From: Dimorphilus gyrociliatus
Taxonomy: Eukaryota > Annelida > Polychaeta > Dinophilidae
Length of the DNA: 64,000 nt
Assembly: GCA_904063045.1 (NCBI GenBank)
Contig: CAJFCJ010000046.1
Span: 79,369-143,368, forward strand
Direction of reading: 5' to 3'
Shown: one piece after another, positions 1-10,579 of the stretch
Layout of the letters: the number at the start of each line of letters is the position of its first letter
How positions within the stretch are numbered: position 1 is the stretch's first letter
Made by a program: the position numbers and the translations under genes
Notes under the pieces: model-generated
Database searches by the model: none
The model's input: the letters and a program-made list of their open reading frames with translations, nothing else
What the model was told of the DNA's origin: nothing

Positions 1-648
1 AGTTCAATTCCTTGGTCATAGAATTACACAGAAGGGTATTGAAACTGATCCTGAAAAGATTCAGAAAATAAAATATGCCAAATTACCTATGTTTGCAGAT
101 ACTTTATTAAGTTTTGTAGCATTTTGTGGTTATTACAGAAGATTTATCAAGGACTTTGCAAAAATTACAAAACCTTTGAGAGAGTAATTAAAATTAGATC
201 AAAAAACTGAAAAATTGAAATGGACTAAAGAAGCAGAGGAGGCTTATCAGATACTAAAGAAATCCATGACAGAGCCACCTATACTTCAAATACTTGATTT
301 TACCACACCATTTTATTTAACAACAGATTCTTCCAATTATGCAGTTGGTGCTGTTCTGGAACAAGAATGGGAAGAAGATGGAAAGAAAATAAGAAAACCA
401 ATCTCTTTTGCTTCCAACCTTCTAATCAATACACAACTAAGATATGCAGCTTATCAAAAAGAATCTTTTGCTGTGTATAGGGCTGTAAAAAAATTCTCCC
501 ATTATTTGCAGTATAAGAAATTTTTTTTTATAGTGACCACCAAAGTTTAGTACAAACATTTGTACAAAACAAACTAAATTCAAGTACTGTTAAATGGGTT
601 ATGGCACTTTTGGATATGGATTTTGAAATAATATACAGTACAGGTAAC
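1..648 (+). pseudogene. Ty3/gypsy pol fragment (end of RT to RNase H), degenerate
   Basis: This is the connection and RNase H part of a Ty3/gypsy polymerase. The frame opens with the post-RT segment, including the GYYRRFIKDFA motif, up to an in-frame TAA near 187. It continues from 188 through an RNase H-like stretch (LTTDSSNYAVGAVLEQ, then YAAYQKESFAVYRAVKKF). A one-base shift near 535 separates this from the QSLVQTF and VKWVMALLDMDF segments. It is clearly related to the element at 42-51 kb (45.05-45.7 kb) but diverged. The stop, the shift and the abrupt loss of similarity near 648, before integrase, mark it as dead. It enters from beyond the left edge. Confidence 0.85.
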
Positions 649-727
649 CTATTTTTGAATGCCCAGCTATTTTCTATATTAGTTAAATTATTTTTTATTT
701 AACATTAACTTTACAATCCAATAATTA

Positions 728-2046
728 GAAATGGCAATTGCCACTTTGTAATCAACATATGCAATTAATTAAATCTTCAAATTTCACTGTTTGAGTAACA
801 AAAAAAATTTTATTCTGAAAAAATCACGAAAATTTATTTCAAGAATTGAAGTAGGATAAGAATTTTAAAAAAAGTTAAAAAGTGCCCAGAATTAGTTTGG
901 ATATGAGAAAATTGGTTGTGGTAAAGAGGAAGGAGAAGATGTCAATGAAGGAAATTGCAAAACAATTAAAAATTTCCAAGGGATCTGTGCATTATATTAT
1001 AAAAAAGTTCCAGAAACATGGAACCATAAATAATTTATCCAAATTATGTACCCCAAGGCTTTTAAGAGAAAGTGAAGAGAGAAAAATTAATCAAATTTGT
1101 AAGAAAAATCCATTTTTAACTGCCAGGAATGTGCTTGAACATTCGGGACTAAACACAAAAATTTCACTGTCAACCTGCAAAAAGATTTTGCAGAAAAATG
1201 ACCTTAAAGGCTATGTTGCAACCAGTAAGCCGGCACTAAGACCTTACCATGGAAGAAACAGAAAAGCATTTTGTAATTCGATGCTAGACAAGAGTCAAGA
1301 AGATATAAGTGAAATTATATTTTCGGATGAAAGTCGGATAGAGCTATATCCAAAAAGGAGAATATGGGTCCATAGGGGCATTGACAAACGGTATGATCCA
1401 AAATACACCAAAAAAGCTATTCAAACAGCTAATGCTTCAATATCAATATGGGGGTGTATAAAAGCTGATGGGACAAGAGCTATAAAGCTTTATAATGGGT
1501 ATATGTACAGCATTCTATATCAAGAAATTATTGAGGAGAAGCTCTTTCCAATTTTTGAGGTAGGCAACCTGCTTATGCAGGATGGTGCCAAATGCCACAC
1601 ATCCGCCTCTACAAGGAGGTTTCTGGAAAGAATCAATATTGAAATTTTGGAAGACTGGCCTTCCAGAAGCCCAGAATTGAATATTATTGAAAATTTATGG
1701 GCTTACTTAAAAAATAAACTGCAGACCCATGTTTTACAGACCATTTGTGGAGGGCAGTAGAAGAGGAGTTTAATAACATACCAAACTCTTATATTACAAA
1801 TTTATACAAAAGCTTCCATAAAAGAGCCAGATTATGTCAGAAAAAAAAGGATATAATATAAGATATTAAAGAAAAAGAAAAAGTGATTATTTGAAGTAGA
1901 ATAATGTATATGTTAATAAAATGTAAAAATAAACATATTTCTTGCCTTTTCCAACAACAATTTTATCAGAATTTGTAAAGTTCAAAAATAGGATATCAGG
2001 CACTTTTTGTGATTTTTTCAGATTACAAAGTGGCAATTGCCATGTC
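728..2046 (+). mobile_element. Tc1-like DNA transposon, 1.3 kb, with TIRs
   Basis: A complete Tc1/mariner-superfamily element. The ends are inverted copies of GAAATGGCAATTGCCACTTT (left) against GACATGGCAATTGCCACTTT (right, reverse complement). They are flanked by TA at 726-727 and 2047-2048, the expected target-site duplication. A second inverted block (CTGAAAAAATCAC, with AAGTGCC nearby) lies inside each end, displaced on the left by about 60 bp. The single gene inside encodes a DDE transposase. The element lies between the dead pol fragment and the KY-like exons. Family assignment follows from TIRs, TA duplication and transposase; activity is unknown. Confidence 0.92.
903..1861 (+). CDS. 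Tc1-like transposase with C-terminal frameshift
   Basis: Transposase of the surrounding element; it would bind the TIRs and cut and paste at TA. The N-terminal third is a helix-turn-helix (MSMKEIAKQLKISKGSVHYI). The catalytic core shows FSDES (first Asp), LMQDGAKCHTS (second Asp) and SPELNIIENLW (Glu). I count 35 residues between the second Asp and the Glu, so DD35E rather than the DD34E of Tc1. The ATG at 903 is preferred; the frame stays open a little upstream without an ATG. One reading frame stops at 1760. A one-base shift near 1740 restores the normal tail (LWRAVEEEFNNIP) to a stop at 1859-1861, giving about 320 residues, the usual family size. It is near-intact or has a single sequencing indel. 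Confidence 0.88.
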
Positions 2047-2101
2047 TAATTAACCATTTCCAGATGTTTCATGAAGACAACTTGGACCAAATTATCTGGC
2101 T

Positions 2102-3285
2102 TTGCTAAATAATTTCACTAATATGGTTCCCAGTAATGGGATGTATTATACTGAAGACGATTACACTGAAATTCAATTTAATGGTAATGATGAAGAATAC
2201 GCCTTCTATGTTGTCGTTACAAACTGTAAATTTGATTCAAACTTTCTAAAACAATTTTGCTTGTCAACATTTGAAAATGGTATTGGCCTTATCAAATTCT
2301 TTTTTCCAGCCAAAGGGGAATATAGTATCAATATCTTTTCAGATAAAAGAAAAATACAATTTCCATGCAATTGTACATGTGTTGCCAAAGAAAAAAACCA
2401 AAGAAAATTAGCTATCCTTCTGTATGTTCATATATTGTTGTTAGTACTCAACAACCAAAACAAACACCAACAATATTTCCTGAAAATGATGTATATACAA
2501 TTGGTAAACAAAATCATTTTTTAAAAATGGGATTAAGAGTTGAAGATAATTTTCATTCATTTCAAAAATGTAGAAAATCAATTCAATTTCAATTTTTCAA
2601 AACTAAACCATGCCAATTCAATATTGAATTATTTTCATTTAATGATCACGAAATGAAAATTGATAGAAGCCTTTATTCATTTATTCAAAATTCTATTTCA
2701 TCTGTTCAGTTTTTTTTGAATTTTCCATCTAGAGAAATGTACAAATGTCTCATTTATGGAAAAGAATTAAATTCTAAAAAGAATAGCAAACTGCTCTATA
2801 TTTGCTATTTTGATGTTATTGAAGAGTTTTCAGATGCTTTTCAATTTCCACAAACAACTGATCAATGGAGAAATAGTGAAATAAATTGCATCATTCAACC
2901 AAAATGGACAATTCATTGTACAACAACTGCAAAATTCCAAATTCAAGGAGTTCAATGCTGGGAAATGATTGCTTATCTTTCCACCAACAAAAACCATGTA
3001 TTAACATTTAGCTGTGACAATGATATTTGGTCATGTGATGTGGATATTGGTGAAAAATTGGGATATTTAATAATAGGGATAATATTAAAAAAAAATCAAA
3101 GACCTTTATTGAAATTTTAAGATATAATATCTATGAGATGATTGCAGCAGAGTCTGAAATCAAAAGTGAAGAAGAGGAAGAAGAGGAAGAGGAGGAAGAG
3201 AAGGAAGAAGAAAATGAAGAGGTTGTTGAGACTGAGAAAATTTCAAATGACATTGTACCAATGGAAGAAATTGATTTTCTAAACT
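2102..3285 (+). CDS. KY-type (transglutaminase-like) C-terminal repeats plus acidic tail, 5'-incomplete
   Basis: The frame matches the beta-rich repeats that follow the protease domain in kyphoscoliosis-peptidase/hillarin-type proteins. Two copies of the pattern are visible: AKGEYSINIFSDK followed by YPSVCSYIVV, and SREMYKCLIYGKE followed by LLYICYFDV. Reading on needs one-base shifts at two A-runs (near 2390 and 3090). After the second, the frame enters a strongly acidic Glu-rich linker (3160-3285). No catalytic Cys/His/Asp domain is seen; that part would lie upstream, where mobile DNA now sits. Stop TAA at 3286-3288, or a short intron from about 3255 (GTACCA) to 3318, could link it to the next entry. 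The family call is by pattern only; pseudogene or indel-containing assembly are both possible. Confidence 0.45.
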
Positions 3286-3318
3286 AAATGGAAAAAATTG
3301 TCTATATAAGTCCATTCA

Positions 3319-4164
3319 TTGATGAGGAAGGTAAAGAAGAGGAAGATGAAGAGGACACTAAAAATGAAATAGTTGTAAGTGCAATTATTCAATTCACCCA
3401 AAAATTTCTCTTAATTTCTGTCAATATTAGGAAACAAGTACTCATTCTTTACAAGAACAAACAGCTGATGATGTTACTGATGATGAACCAATTGAAGTAG
3501 AAGACCCTGATAAGTTGAATGAAATAAAGAAAAGTTTGTTTTTGTCAGTTTTTTGACTAATATTTGTTTTTAATTTGTGTGCCATTTTTTAGAATTGGCA
3601 GAAGCAGTTGACGATATAGATTATGACGCATTGAAATCAATTTTAAAGATAGCATCAATTAAACCAATTTGCTATTCATTAAAGAATGAACTAGCAGAGG
3701 CAAACAAATTGATGGACAACTTAAAATCAATCAAAAGTTTACAGTATAGAATTCTTAAACTGGATCAGAGATGTATTGCTGAACTACACAATTACAGTAC
3801 TCCACCGACAATTGTGCATACTGTTATGAAATCAGTACTACTCATCTTATCAGTTCCAGAATCGGAATCTGAACATTGGAATGAATGTCAAAAATATATT
3901 AAATTTGTTTCATCAAAATCTATATTAAAGAAGATAGATAAGTTGGAAATATTAAAATTGCACCCTAGTATTGTACTCAGGGCTAATAACATAATATCTT
4001 CTATAAATTTACAACAAGTAAAAGAAGCTAGTGCAGGTGCAGCTGCATTCTTTCTTTGGATTAGTCACAGTATATCAGTCTATACAAATGTTCATAAAGC
4101 AAGGATGTCAAAATTTCAACCAGCTGGCATTGCATTGCAAAAGCAGATATTTGGGATAAAATAG
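3319..4164 (+). CDS. Dynein heavy chain stalk-like domain protein (probably same gene as the preceding exons)
   Basis: An acidic exon (3319-3376, donor GTAAGTG), a second acidic exon (about 3431-3533) and a long final exon after TTTTTTAG (3592-4164, stop 4162-4164). The last exon resembles the microtubule-binding stalk of dynein heavy chains. After an antiparallel-type helical start come STPPTIVHTVMKSVLLIL (dyneins: PP..V..VMEAVC.LL), HWNECQKYIKF and finally FFLWISHSISVYTNVHKA (dyneins: LC.WV.AM..Y..V.K). No AAA modules are present, so this is a small stalk-like domain, not a motor. The acidic linker continues the tail of the upstream KY-like exons, suggesting one KY-acidic-stalk protein. The similarity is confident, the gene joining less so. 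Confidence 0.68.
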
Positions 4165-5069
4165 GCCTACAAATACACTGTGATGTTTTGATTTTGATCA
4201 ATTGATGAATAAGTTGATGATGAGAAGGATAGGGAATTTTTAAGAAATATAGAAAATATTGAAATGATAATAAATTATAGGCCTAATCTAATCTTTTTCA
4301 CCTTAGTAAAACATATCAACATGTTTTAAATATTATTTTTCTTCATTAAATCATAACAACTAAAACAATAAAATTTATATAAATTATACTTTGTTGTATT
4401 ATAAATGAAGGAATTTCTGCCATATCACAACTGCATTCGTCTTTTCAATCCCCTTCAGTCAATTGGTAATCCAATTTATGGAAAAAATTTCAAAACTAAT
4501 AATATAAATAATTTATATCTAACTGAGTAGTAGAAAATATATAGATAGTCTGTTCAGGTTTTCCAGTTAGATCATAACAAATATATATAAACAAAAGCTA
4601 CATGTAATCAAGAGTGCTATAATACAATTGTTTGATCTTGTCTTTCACTTGTGGATAAAGGGGCATATGAACCAGATGCAGAAAGTTCTTGTTCACGTTG
4701 TCGAGTTGCTGAGGAAACTCTACAAAAAAAATATCAAATTGAGTTAAGAGAAAAGAAAGAAAAGAATTTTAATTAAACAATGAAAGTGTATGAAGTTTTA
4801 AAAGAAAAATAAACTTTATTTTACATTCACCAATTAATATTGTTGTTCATCTCCAGCATAGATGTTTGGCTTTTACTTGAAAATGTATTTGAAAGGCATT
4901 ATTTGATTTTTTGATCATAATAAATAAATATACGCTATTCCTGTTCAAATTGTGATGACTATTGAACTGTGCATTACTCACACATGGCGTTTTCAACAAC
5001 CCACTTGGCTGATAAATGTTGATGATATTTTAAAACCATTTAAAATATCCAAATATCTAGGTGTAAAAT
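4165..5069. other. Intergenic, one candidate terminal exon
   Basis: Mostly AT-rich DNA without a convincing gene. On the minus strand, about 4612-4724 reads as a possible last exon: a pyrimidine-rich tract and TTGTAG acceptor, then a short open frame (ATRQREQELSASGSYAPLST) to TAG. No partner exons were found, so it is left uncalled. Confidence 0.3.
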
Positions 5070-5270
5070 AGCTTTTGATTTATAGTTAGCTGGGTTCCAT
5101 CTAAGGGTTAGGGCTAGTCAACAAAGTTAAGGAGTGACAAGGGCTAGTTTAGGGTTATTTATAAATTTAATAGTTATATTCAAAACTTACTTTACTCCTC
5201 CTAACCATTTTTCAACCCGAAAAGTTGCTTTCAAAAATCTCATTTTGGGACATCCATTCTAGACTAGTTA
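5070..5270. repeat. Rearranged copy of the Mutator-type MITE
   Basis: Carries the family interior (GGTTCCATCTAAGGGTTAGG) followed by an inverted left-hand segment (CTCCTCCTAACCATTTTTCA and AAATCTCATTTTGGGACAT). This gives a fold-back order not seen in the intact copies at 7.1 and 12.4 kb. I find no clean terminal repeats or target duplication. Confidence 0.6.
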
Positions 5271-5929
5271 ACATCTCAGGCTGACAGTAAACATTCTTTT
5301 GTTACATGTTTTGCAATTTAATTGTTTAAAAATGGTATACCCCTGCACTTTCTATTGAAAAGGTTGTTACAAAAACAGCATTTATGTATTGAGTGTGCTG
5401 AGCTTCTATCTTTAAGAAAGTAATTAGAAAACTAAGCTATCAACCATTGATTAGGAGAAATTGGAACTGGTCCAAAAGTCAACAATAGCCAAGTTTGACC
5501 TTTTAATAACCTTAAGCTGGCTAGTAAATTAATGTTGGTAGGTAGTTGAAGTAAAACTAGTGTATTGGTGTGCTATTGTTAAGTATTCATAGGAAACAGT
5601 AATGAGTTTTATCTACAGTTTTCTTAAAGGCATCTTTATCAAACTGAAGTGCACATTTATTAAAAGATTTTTGATAAATATAGATTTAAACAATAAAACA
5701 AAACTGAAATTGCAGATATTGGAGTTTCTACTTTCATTATTTCATCACATATTTTATTATTCTGTACAATTTTATTAATCAAAAGCAATTGTGACTGTTA
5801 TCAAATGGTTTATGGGCGTTTTAAAAAATCATAGGCCTAATCAAGTTTCTATATAAAATATCAGAAAATTTGTAGACTGTACAGTCAATCATGAGTAGAC
5901 TAGTTCAATTTATGGAGAGAACATCAATG
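5271..5929. other. Intergenic, no gene seen
   Basis: AT-rich; no open frame or repeat I can support. Confidence 0.4.
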
Positions 5930-6694
5930 GACTGGTATGAATATGTTAATTCCTTAGAATATCGATTTCAATATTTGAATAAGAATTTTTTTTTAATTTG
6001 ATAAAACGTCCTCAAAAATGTTATGAAATACAATAGGAGTTGACTTTTTCACCATAATCCATGAAGTCAATGTGAATTTATCCTGAATGGTCCCAAAAAA
6101 CTGTGCACATCAGTTTTTCAGCTGATTTAGTCATTTTTAGCTTTTTTCCAGGTGGCAATGATGTGTGTTTGTAGGTTAGGGAAGCCCTCTTTGACTCAGG
6201 CTCAGAGAGATGAACCCAATATTCATCCCCAGTTACTATTCAAAAAATGCTTCTTTTTCTGCCATGTACCAATTAAGTAGTTCAATACAATGGCTCACCC
6301 TTACCTCTTTTTGATCCTGATTAAGATCATAGGGGATCCATTTAGCACAAATTTTTCTGTACCCTAGCTCCTTAATCATCTTCCCAACAGCCTCTTGACC
6401 AATATCTAATTTTTTGGCAATTGCTCTCTGAGATGTGTTTCAATCTTTCCTGATAAGCCTATCAACTGATTCTTTATTTTGATCTGTTAGAGCTGTCTTT
6501 GGACGACCAGATCTTGGCAAGTCGTCAAGATTTTTTCTTCCTTTTTTTATTTTAATAGCCCACCTTCTTACTGAAGATTCACTCAGAGTTTCATCCCCAA
6601 AATAGCTTTTTAACCTTGTGTAAATATTCTTTGAAGAGGCCTTCTCATGAACTAAAAATGCAATAGTTTTTTGCTGATCTGAACATGTAGACAT
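5930..6694 (-). pseudogene. Mariner-type transposase relic
   Basis: The minus strand begins with a mariner-like N-terminal domain: an HTH followed by SSVRRWAIKIKKGRKNL and DLPRSGRPKTALT, the usual GRP linker. It continues past a TGA near 6440 with RAIAKKLDIGQEAVGKMIKE, then the catalytic VTGDEYWVHLSEPESK and PPGKKLKMTKSAEKLMCTVF. Stops occur near 6440, 6237 and 6085, and the frame fades after about 5930. It belongs to the mariner branch, not the Tc1-like family at 0.7-2 kb. No TIRs or TA pair were identified. It is dead and adjoins the Env relic that starts near 6700. Confidence 0.8.
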
Positions 6695-6699
6695 AACCT

Positions 6700-7860
6700 G
6701 CTGTTGTTTGCACTGAAATAATTTTGTAAAAGTAAAGAAGTTGTAAAGAAGTTAAAGAAAGTAACCTTGCCTATTGCAAAGGAATCAACAAAAGATGAGT
6801 AAAAGTTACCCACAAATTTGTTGAAGAAAAATTGTTGCCAAGAACAGATATTTGGTTCCAAGGACCTGAAGGAAAGCAGTTCAAGTTGACTAAAAGAAAA
6901 TAGGATATATCCTACTAGAAAGAGTTATAAATACAAAAGAAGAAAGAGAGATAAAAATAAAAATCACCAAAGTGGAACAAGGGCACATGGAAGAACCTAT
7001 AAATATTAAAATTGGTTGACAGAAATTTCATCAACTTGCAAGAAACTTTTAACCTGGGCCAACAGAAAACATCCCCAAATGAGATTTTTGAAAGCAACAT
7101 TTCGGATTCAAAAATGGTTAGGAGGAGTAAAGTAGCTTTTGATTTATAGTTAGGGGGATTCCATCTAAGGGTTAGGAGCAATCAAAAAGGTTAAGGAGAG
7201 ACAAGGGCTAGGTTAGGGTTAGGGTTAAACTGTGCTTTTGGGGACGTTTTCTGTCATATCCCTTTTAACCAGCTCTCAAGAATGTTATGTAGAGCATTTG
7301 TGCAGAGGAATAGGATGATAACTTTATTAAGTCCTATCTTACCTCAGTTGTCTACAGTTTTATCTGAAGAAAAAGGAATACATAGCACTTGACTGGGAGA
7401 CCTCACAACAATTAATTATTGTATACAACACAAATCTATTAAGATCATATGTGACACAAACATTATTGTTAAATATCGTAAATGTTCAAAAACAGCTATT
7501 GGCCAAGTATATGGAGTTAATGCTCTCAGTGGAGCTCATAACCCATCAGATGCATGAAATCAGCCAAAAAGATATAATCTATGGCAAATGTAACACTGAA
7601 CAAAATCTTTTCAAGGTAAAAGATAATCCCTATGATAGTCAGAGTAACAACAAACAGCAAATATTTCTTCATTATTCTGCAAATGGATGTAAATTCAGGA
7701 AAGTGGCTGCTCAATCAATAAGATTAAAGATTTCAAATAAGCTGGAAGAACACCAATTAGATATTGAAAGACTCTCAGAACTTTTGAAATTAGGCATTAA
7801 AGAAGCTGTTGGAAAAAAGGGTGTACAGCTACAGCAAGTATTTGATTATGTGACAAGTAA
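6700..7860 (+). pseudogene. Retroelement Env relic, interrupted by a MITE
   Basis: A degenerate copy of the C-terminal half of the Env-like protein encoded at 48.2-50.7 kb. Matching landmarks in order are a basic stretch before a DIWFQGP-like motif (about 6830), a leucine-rich helical segment with FVQRNRM (about 7300), a Cys-containing YGKCNTEQNLF (about 7580) and a second helical stretch ending at about 7850. Several stops and shifts are present, and the MITE at 7055-7261 sits inside. No membrane anchor or LTR follows; the sequence passes directly into a fucolectin-like exon. It is an old endogenous copy with no intact product. Confidence 0.78.
7055..7261. mobile_element. Mutator-type MITE, 207 bp, with 9-bp TSD
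   Basis: The ends are inverted (left CAACAGAAAACATCCCCAAA; right end reverse-complemented TGACAGAAAACGTCCCCAAA). The element is flanked by perfect CTTTTAACC duplications at 7046-7054 and 7262-7270. The interior holds three consecutive telomere-like GGTTAG units. Removing it with one duplication restores an open Env-relic frame across the junction. No coding capacity. Confidence 0.9.
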
Positions 7861-7862
7861 GA

Positions 7863-9100
7863 TTGATCAATATTGGTTCAACTTTCTCCACTAATACACA
7901 TCAAACTGTGAATATTGCTCTAAATCAAGTTTGTTATTCGTCTAGCAAAGAGAGCAACCAAAAAGGAAAACAACTGGCATTGGACGGATCTTTTGATCAA
8001 TATTCATACTTTAGCTCTACTACTAATCCTTTGGAAAATGAATGGTGGATGGTTGTATTTTCAAACAGTTATTTTGTGAGGACAATCAGAATTTTAAATC
8101 CTAAACATCATTCAATGTCAAATGTTGCATTTTTGACTAGTATTGAAGATACTAACCCTAATAATATCAATTCTTTTACACTGTGCAATCAAGGTTCAGT
8201 TGGATCAATGCAATCTCTAACTGTTGATTGTTTGAATGGACCGCAATATTCCAAATTGACTGTTGTTAAACTTGAATCTGTCAATAAGAAATTAACTATA
8301 TCTGAAATTGAAATTTGGACAATGAGAGATATTGATAGGAATAAACTCAATGTCTTACCACTAATTGTCAATGAACAAACCGGGAATGATGGTCAAAGTT
8401 TCTCCTCTTGGGAGGATCCATTCTGTTCATGGACAGGTTCAATTGTTCCAAGTTGGTGGGTAATAGACTTGGAAATAGAGAGTGAAATATATGCTGTGTC
8501 ATTGGTAAATAGAAATTACGCTCTTGAACGTCTAAGTCAATCAAAAATAATAATATCAAATAATGTTTTAACGAATCCTCCTTGGCAACCCGAAATATTA
8601 TGTAACACAATAGATGACGCTACTTTATACATGACCAGACGTTGTCCTAAATATACAATTGGTAGATATCTTGCTCTGTTCAAGCCATCTTATGTTTCAT
8701 CTTCTGGTAATGGATTGACTATATGTGAAATTGAAATATTTGGGTCAACTTTGAATGATACAGCTCAATTTACTTGGATAATAAATTCTTCATCTTCTAC
8801 AATTCAAATAAATTCTAGAATGTTGTGTAACAATCAGAATGTCCAATCAATTGAAATTACTCAATATAAGAGTAAAATTGTATTGGTAGAAGTAAAAGGT
8901 ATTCTTCTTTCGAAATCTTGCAAAAATGATGCTGTAAAATTGATTGCATCTCGGGGAAACAATATGGAGGAATGCCAATTGGAAGGTACTTTAGATGGAT
9001 ACTACTCTCAGTATGATATTTTGTGAAAATTCAAATTTTAAAAATATCCACTCTGAAATATATATCATAGGACTATGGAGAAGAAAAGTATGTAAAATTT
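7863..9100 (+). CDS. Fucolectin/discoidin-like (FTP-type) tandem-domain protein, partial
   Basis: Open frame with tandem galactose-binding-like modules of the fucolectin/F5-8C class. Module one starts at VNIALNQVCYSSSKE, a typical NIA...A..SS opening, and ends at LTISEIEIW. Module two centres on SWWVIDLEIESEIYAVSLVN and ends at TICEIEIFGS. A third partial segment follows. The CE(I/V)E(I/V) closing strand is diagnostic of this fold and marks likely extracellular glycan- or ligand-binding modules. No signal peptide is visible; the 5' end abuts the Env relic and has no good start. The frame closes at 9026. With a one-base shift it continues into FCENSNFKNIHSE, closely matching the minus-strand gene at 35.2 kb. 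It is probably a truncated paralogue. Confidence 0.72.
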
Positions 9101-9408
9101 TGACCACTTTTTAAGAAAAATCACTTCAATAATTGTTTTGGCGTAGGATTGTTCTATAAATTCAGTTTTGCAAAAAATAAAAAAAATATCAACTTAAACA
9201 CTAAAATAACTAAGCATTAAGTATGGCATACCTCTTTCATATAACACAGTTTAGAATTCAAAATCTATTCAATTGTAAATAAACTACTCTTAAGTTAACT
9301 CTTCTCTATTTGAGAATACCAGTTTTCTTTAATGGACATAATGACGTTTGTTAATAACTTAATAAAATATGTAACTGAAAATTATATACATATGGCCCAA
9401 AACAAAAG

Positions 9409-10573
9409 TAGCTATTAACACACTGATAAATATGGGGTGGGGAAAAAATGTCCCAGGGTGGGAAAAAACGTTCTAATTGTTGGGAAAAAACATCCTAATT
9501 GTTGGGAAAAAACGTCCTAAAGCTTGGGAAAAAACTTCCTATGCCTGGCTAAAGATATACTTGGCATAATTATTGATACTTTTAATCAGAAATGTTTTTC
9601 TCTTTTGCTGTTTACTTCATTTATAGAATAAAATATTAATATTTTTGAAGAAAGGGATATGTATTGTGATGTTTTTACCAGTTTTCTCTGAATTATGTAA
9701 TGCTATTAAAAGAGAAATGAATTATTTCCTTGTATTGTCTGTAAGTGAAAGATAAATTTTGCAGTTCTTGGCATATTTTCAGGCTAATTTGTTTTTTAAG
9801 CATTGAAACTCTTGTATTGATTTGGTTTTTTTGAATATTACAAGATAATATATTTTTTTAAGAACCCTTCTCTCCTGTCAGTTATTATTTATAATTTTTG
9901 TATTGGCAGCCATGTTTGATATTTGAAAGTTAATTTATTTTTACAGAAACATTGAAAGTACTTGGATTAAGCATTCAATTTGGACACCAAATTGTTGGTC
10001 TGTATTTGGTCTTGCCATCAGCACCAACAATGATGCTGAAGGATGGCACAGAAGAATAAATGAAAAGACTCCTGCAAAAGGCTCATTTTATATGCTCATA
10101 GATATTTTAAAACAGGAATCAAGTCTTATTCCAGTTGTAGAGAAACTTCTATCAGAAAAAAGGCTAAAGAAGTATCAGAAGAAAAGTGCCATCCAGAAGC
10201 AGAACCAAGTATTTGCTGTTTGGGATAAATACAGATTGGGAATGGTTACATCTGCTGTCTTCTTGCAGAAGATTGCATTAATCTATTCAAACTAATTCTC
10301 AGTGTCTTAGCATAATTTTTACTTTATTCTGGTAACTTTTAAACTTTGTATAACATTCTTAGCTTTTTTCATTTTTAAGACATTTTAATAAACATATATT
10401 CATTATTAATTATTATATTCTCAGTATATTGTCTTTGGTTCCCAAAATAGAGCAATCACTTTAAAATTCAAATATCTTTTCCCACTATTTGTTTTTCCCA
10501 ACCTTAGGATGTTTTTTCCCAGGGATGTTTTTTCCCAAGGACATTTTTTCCCATACTCATTCAAGATGGCTAC
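9409..10573 (+). mobile_element. Mutator-like element with subterminal GGGAAAAAACGTCC arrays
   Basis: The left end carries five spaced copies of a GGGAAAAAACGTCCTAA-like motif (9434-9542). The right end carries four inverted copies (10489-10553). The outermost bases match as GTAGCTAT (left) and the reverse complement of ATGGCTAC (right). The interior encodes the C-terminus of a MULE transposase. Another right-end copy occurs at about 32075-32110. I found no clear 9-bp duplication, so the exact ends are uncertain. Confidence 0.72.
9946..10295 (+). pseudogene. MULE/FLYWCH-type transposase, C-terminal exon
   Basis: After a TTTTTACAG acceptor the frame reads STWIKHSIWTP, then ISTNNDAEGWHRRINEKT. 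The (T/R)NNDxEGWHRR(I/L)N motif is characteristic of animal MULE transposases. It ends in a Lys-rich tail with stop at 10293-10295. The N-terminal zinc finger and DDE core are absent from this element, so it is an internally deleted, probably non-functional copy. Confidence 0.75.
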
Positions 10574-10579
10574 ATGTAA

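Noticed and set aside
7200-7235. Telomeric or interstitial telomere sequence (GGTTAGGGTTAGGG)
   Set aside because: The motif belongs to a MITE with terminal repeats and a 9-bp duplication; the run is only a few units.
8189-8610. Minus-strand ORFs in the fucolectin-type gene
   Set aside because: Shadows of the 387-codon plus-strand frame with recognised domains.
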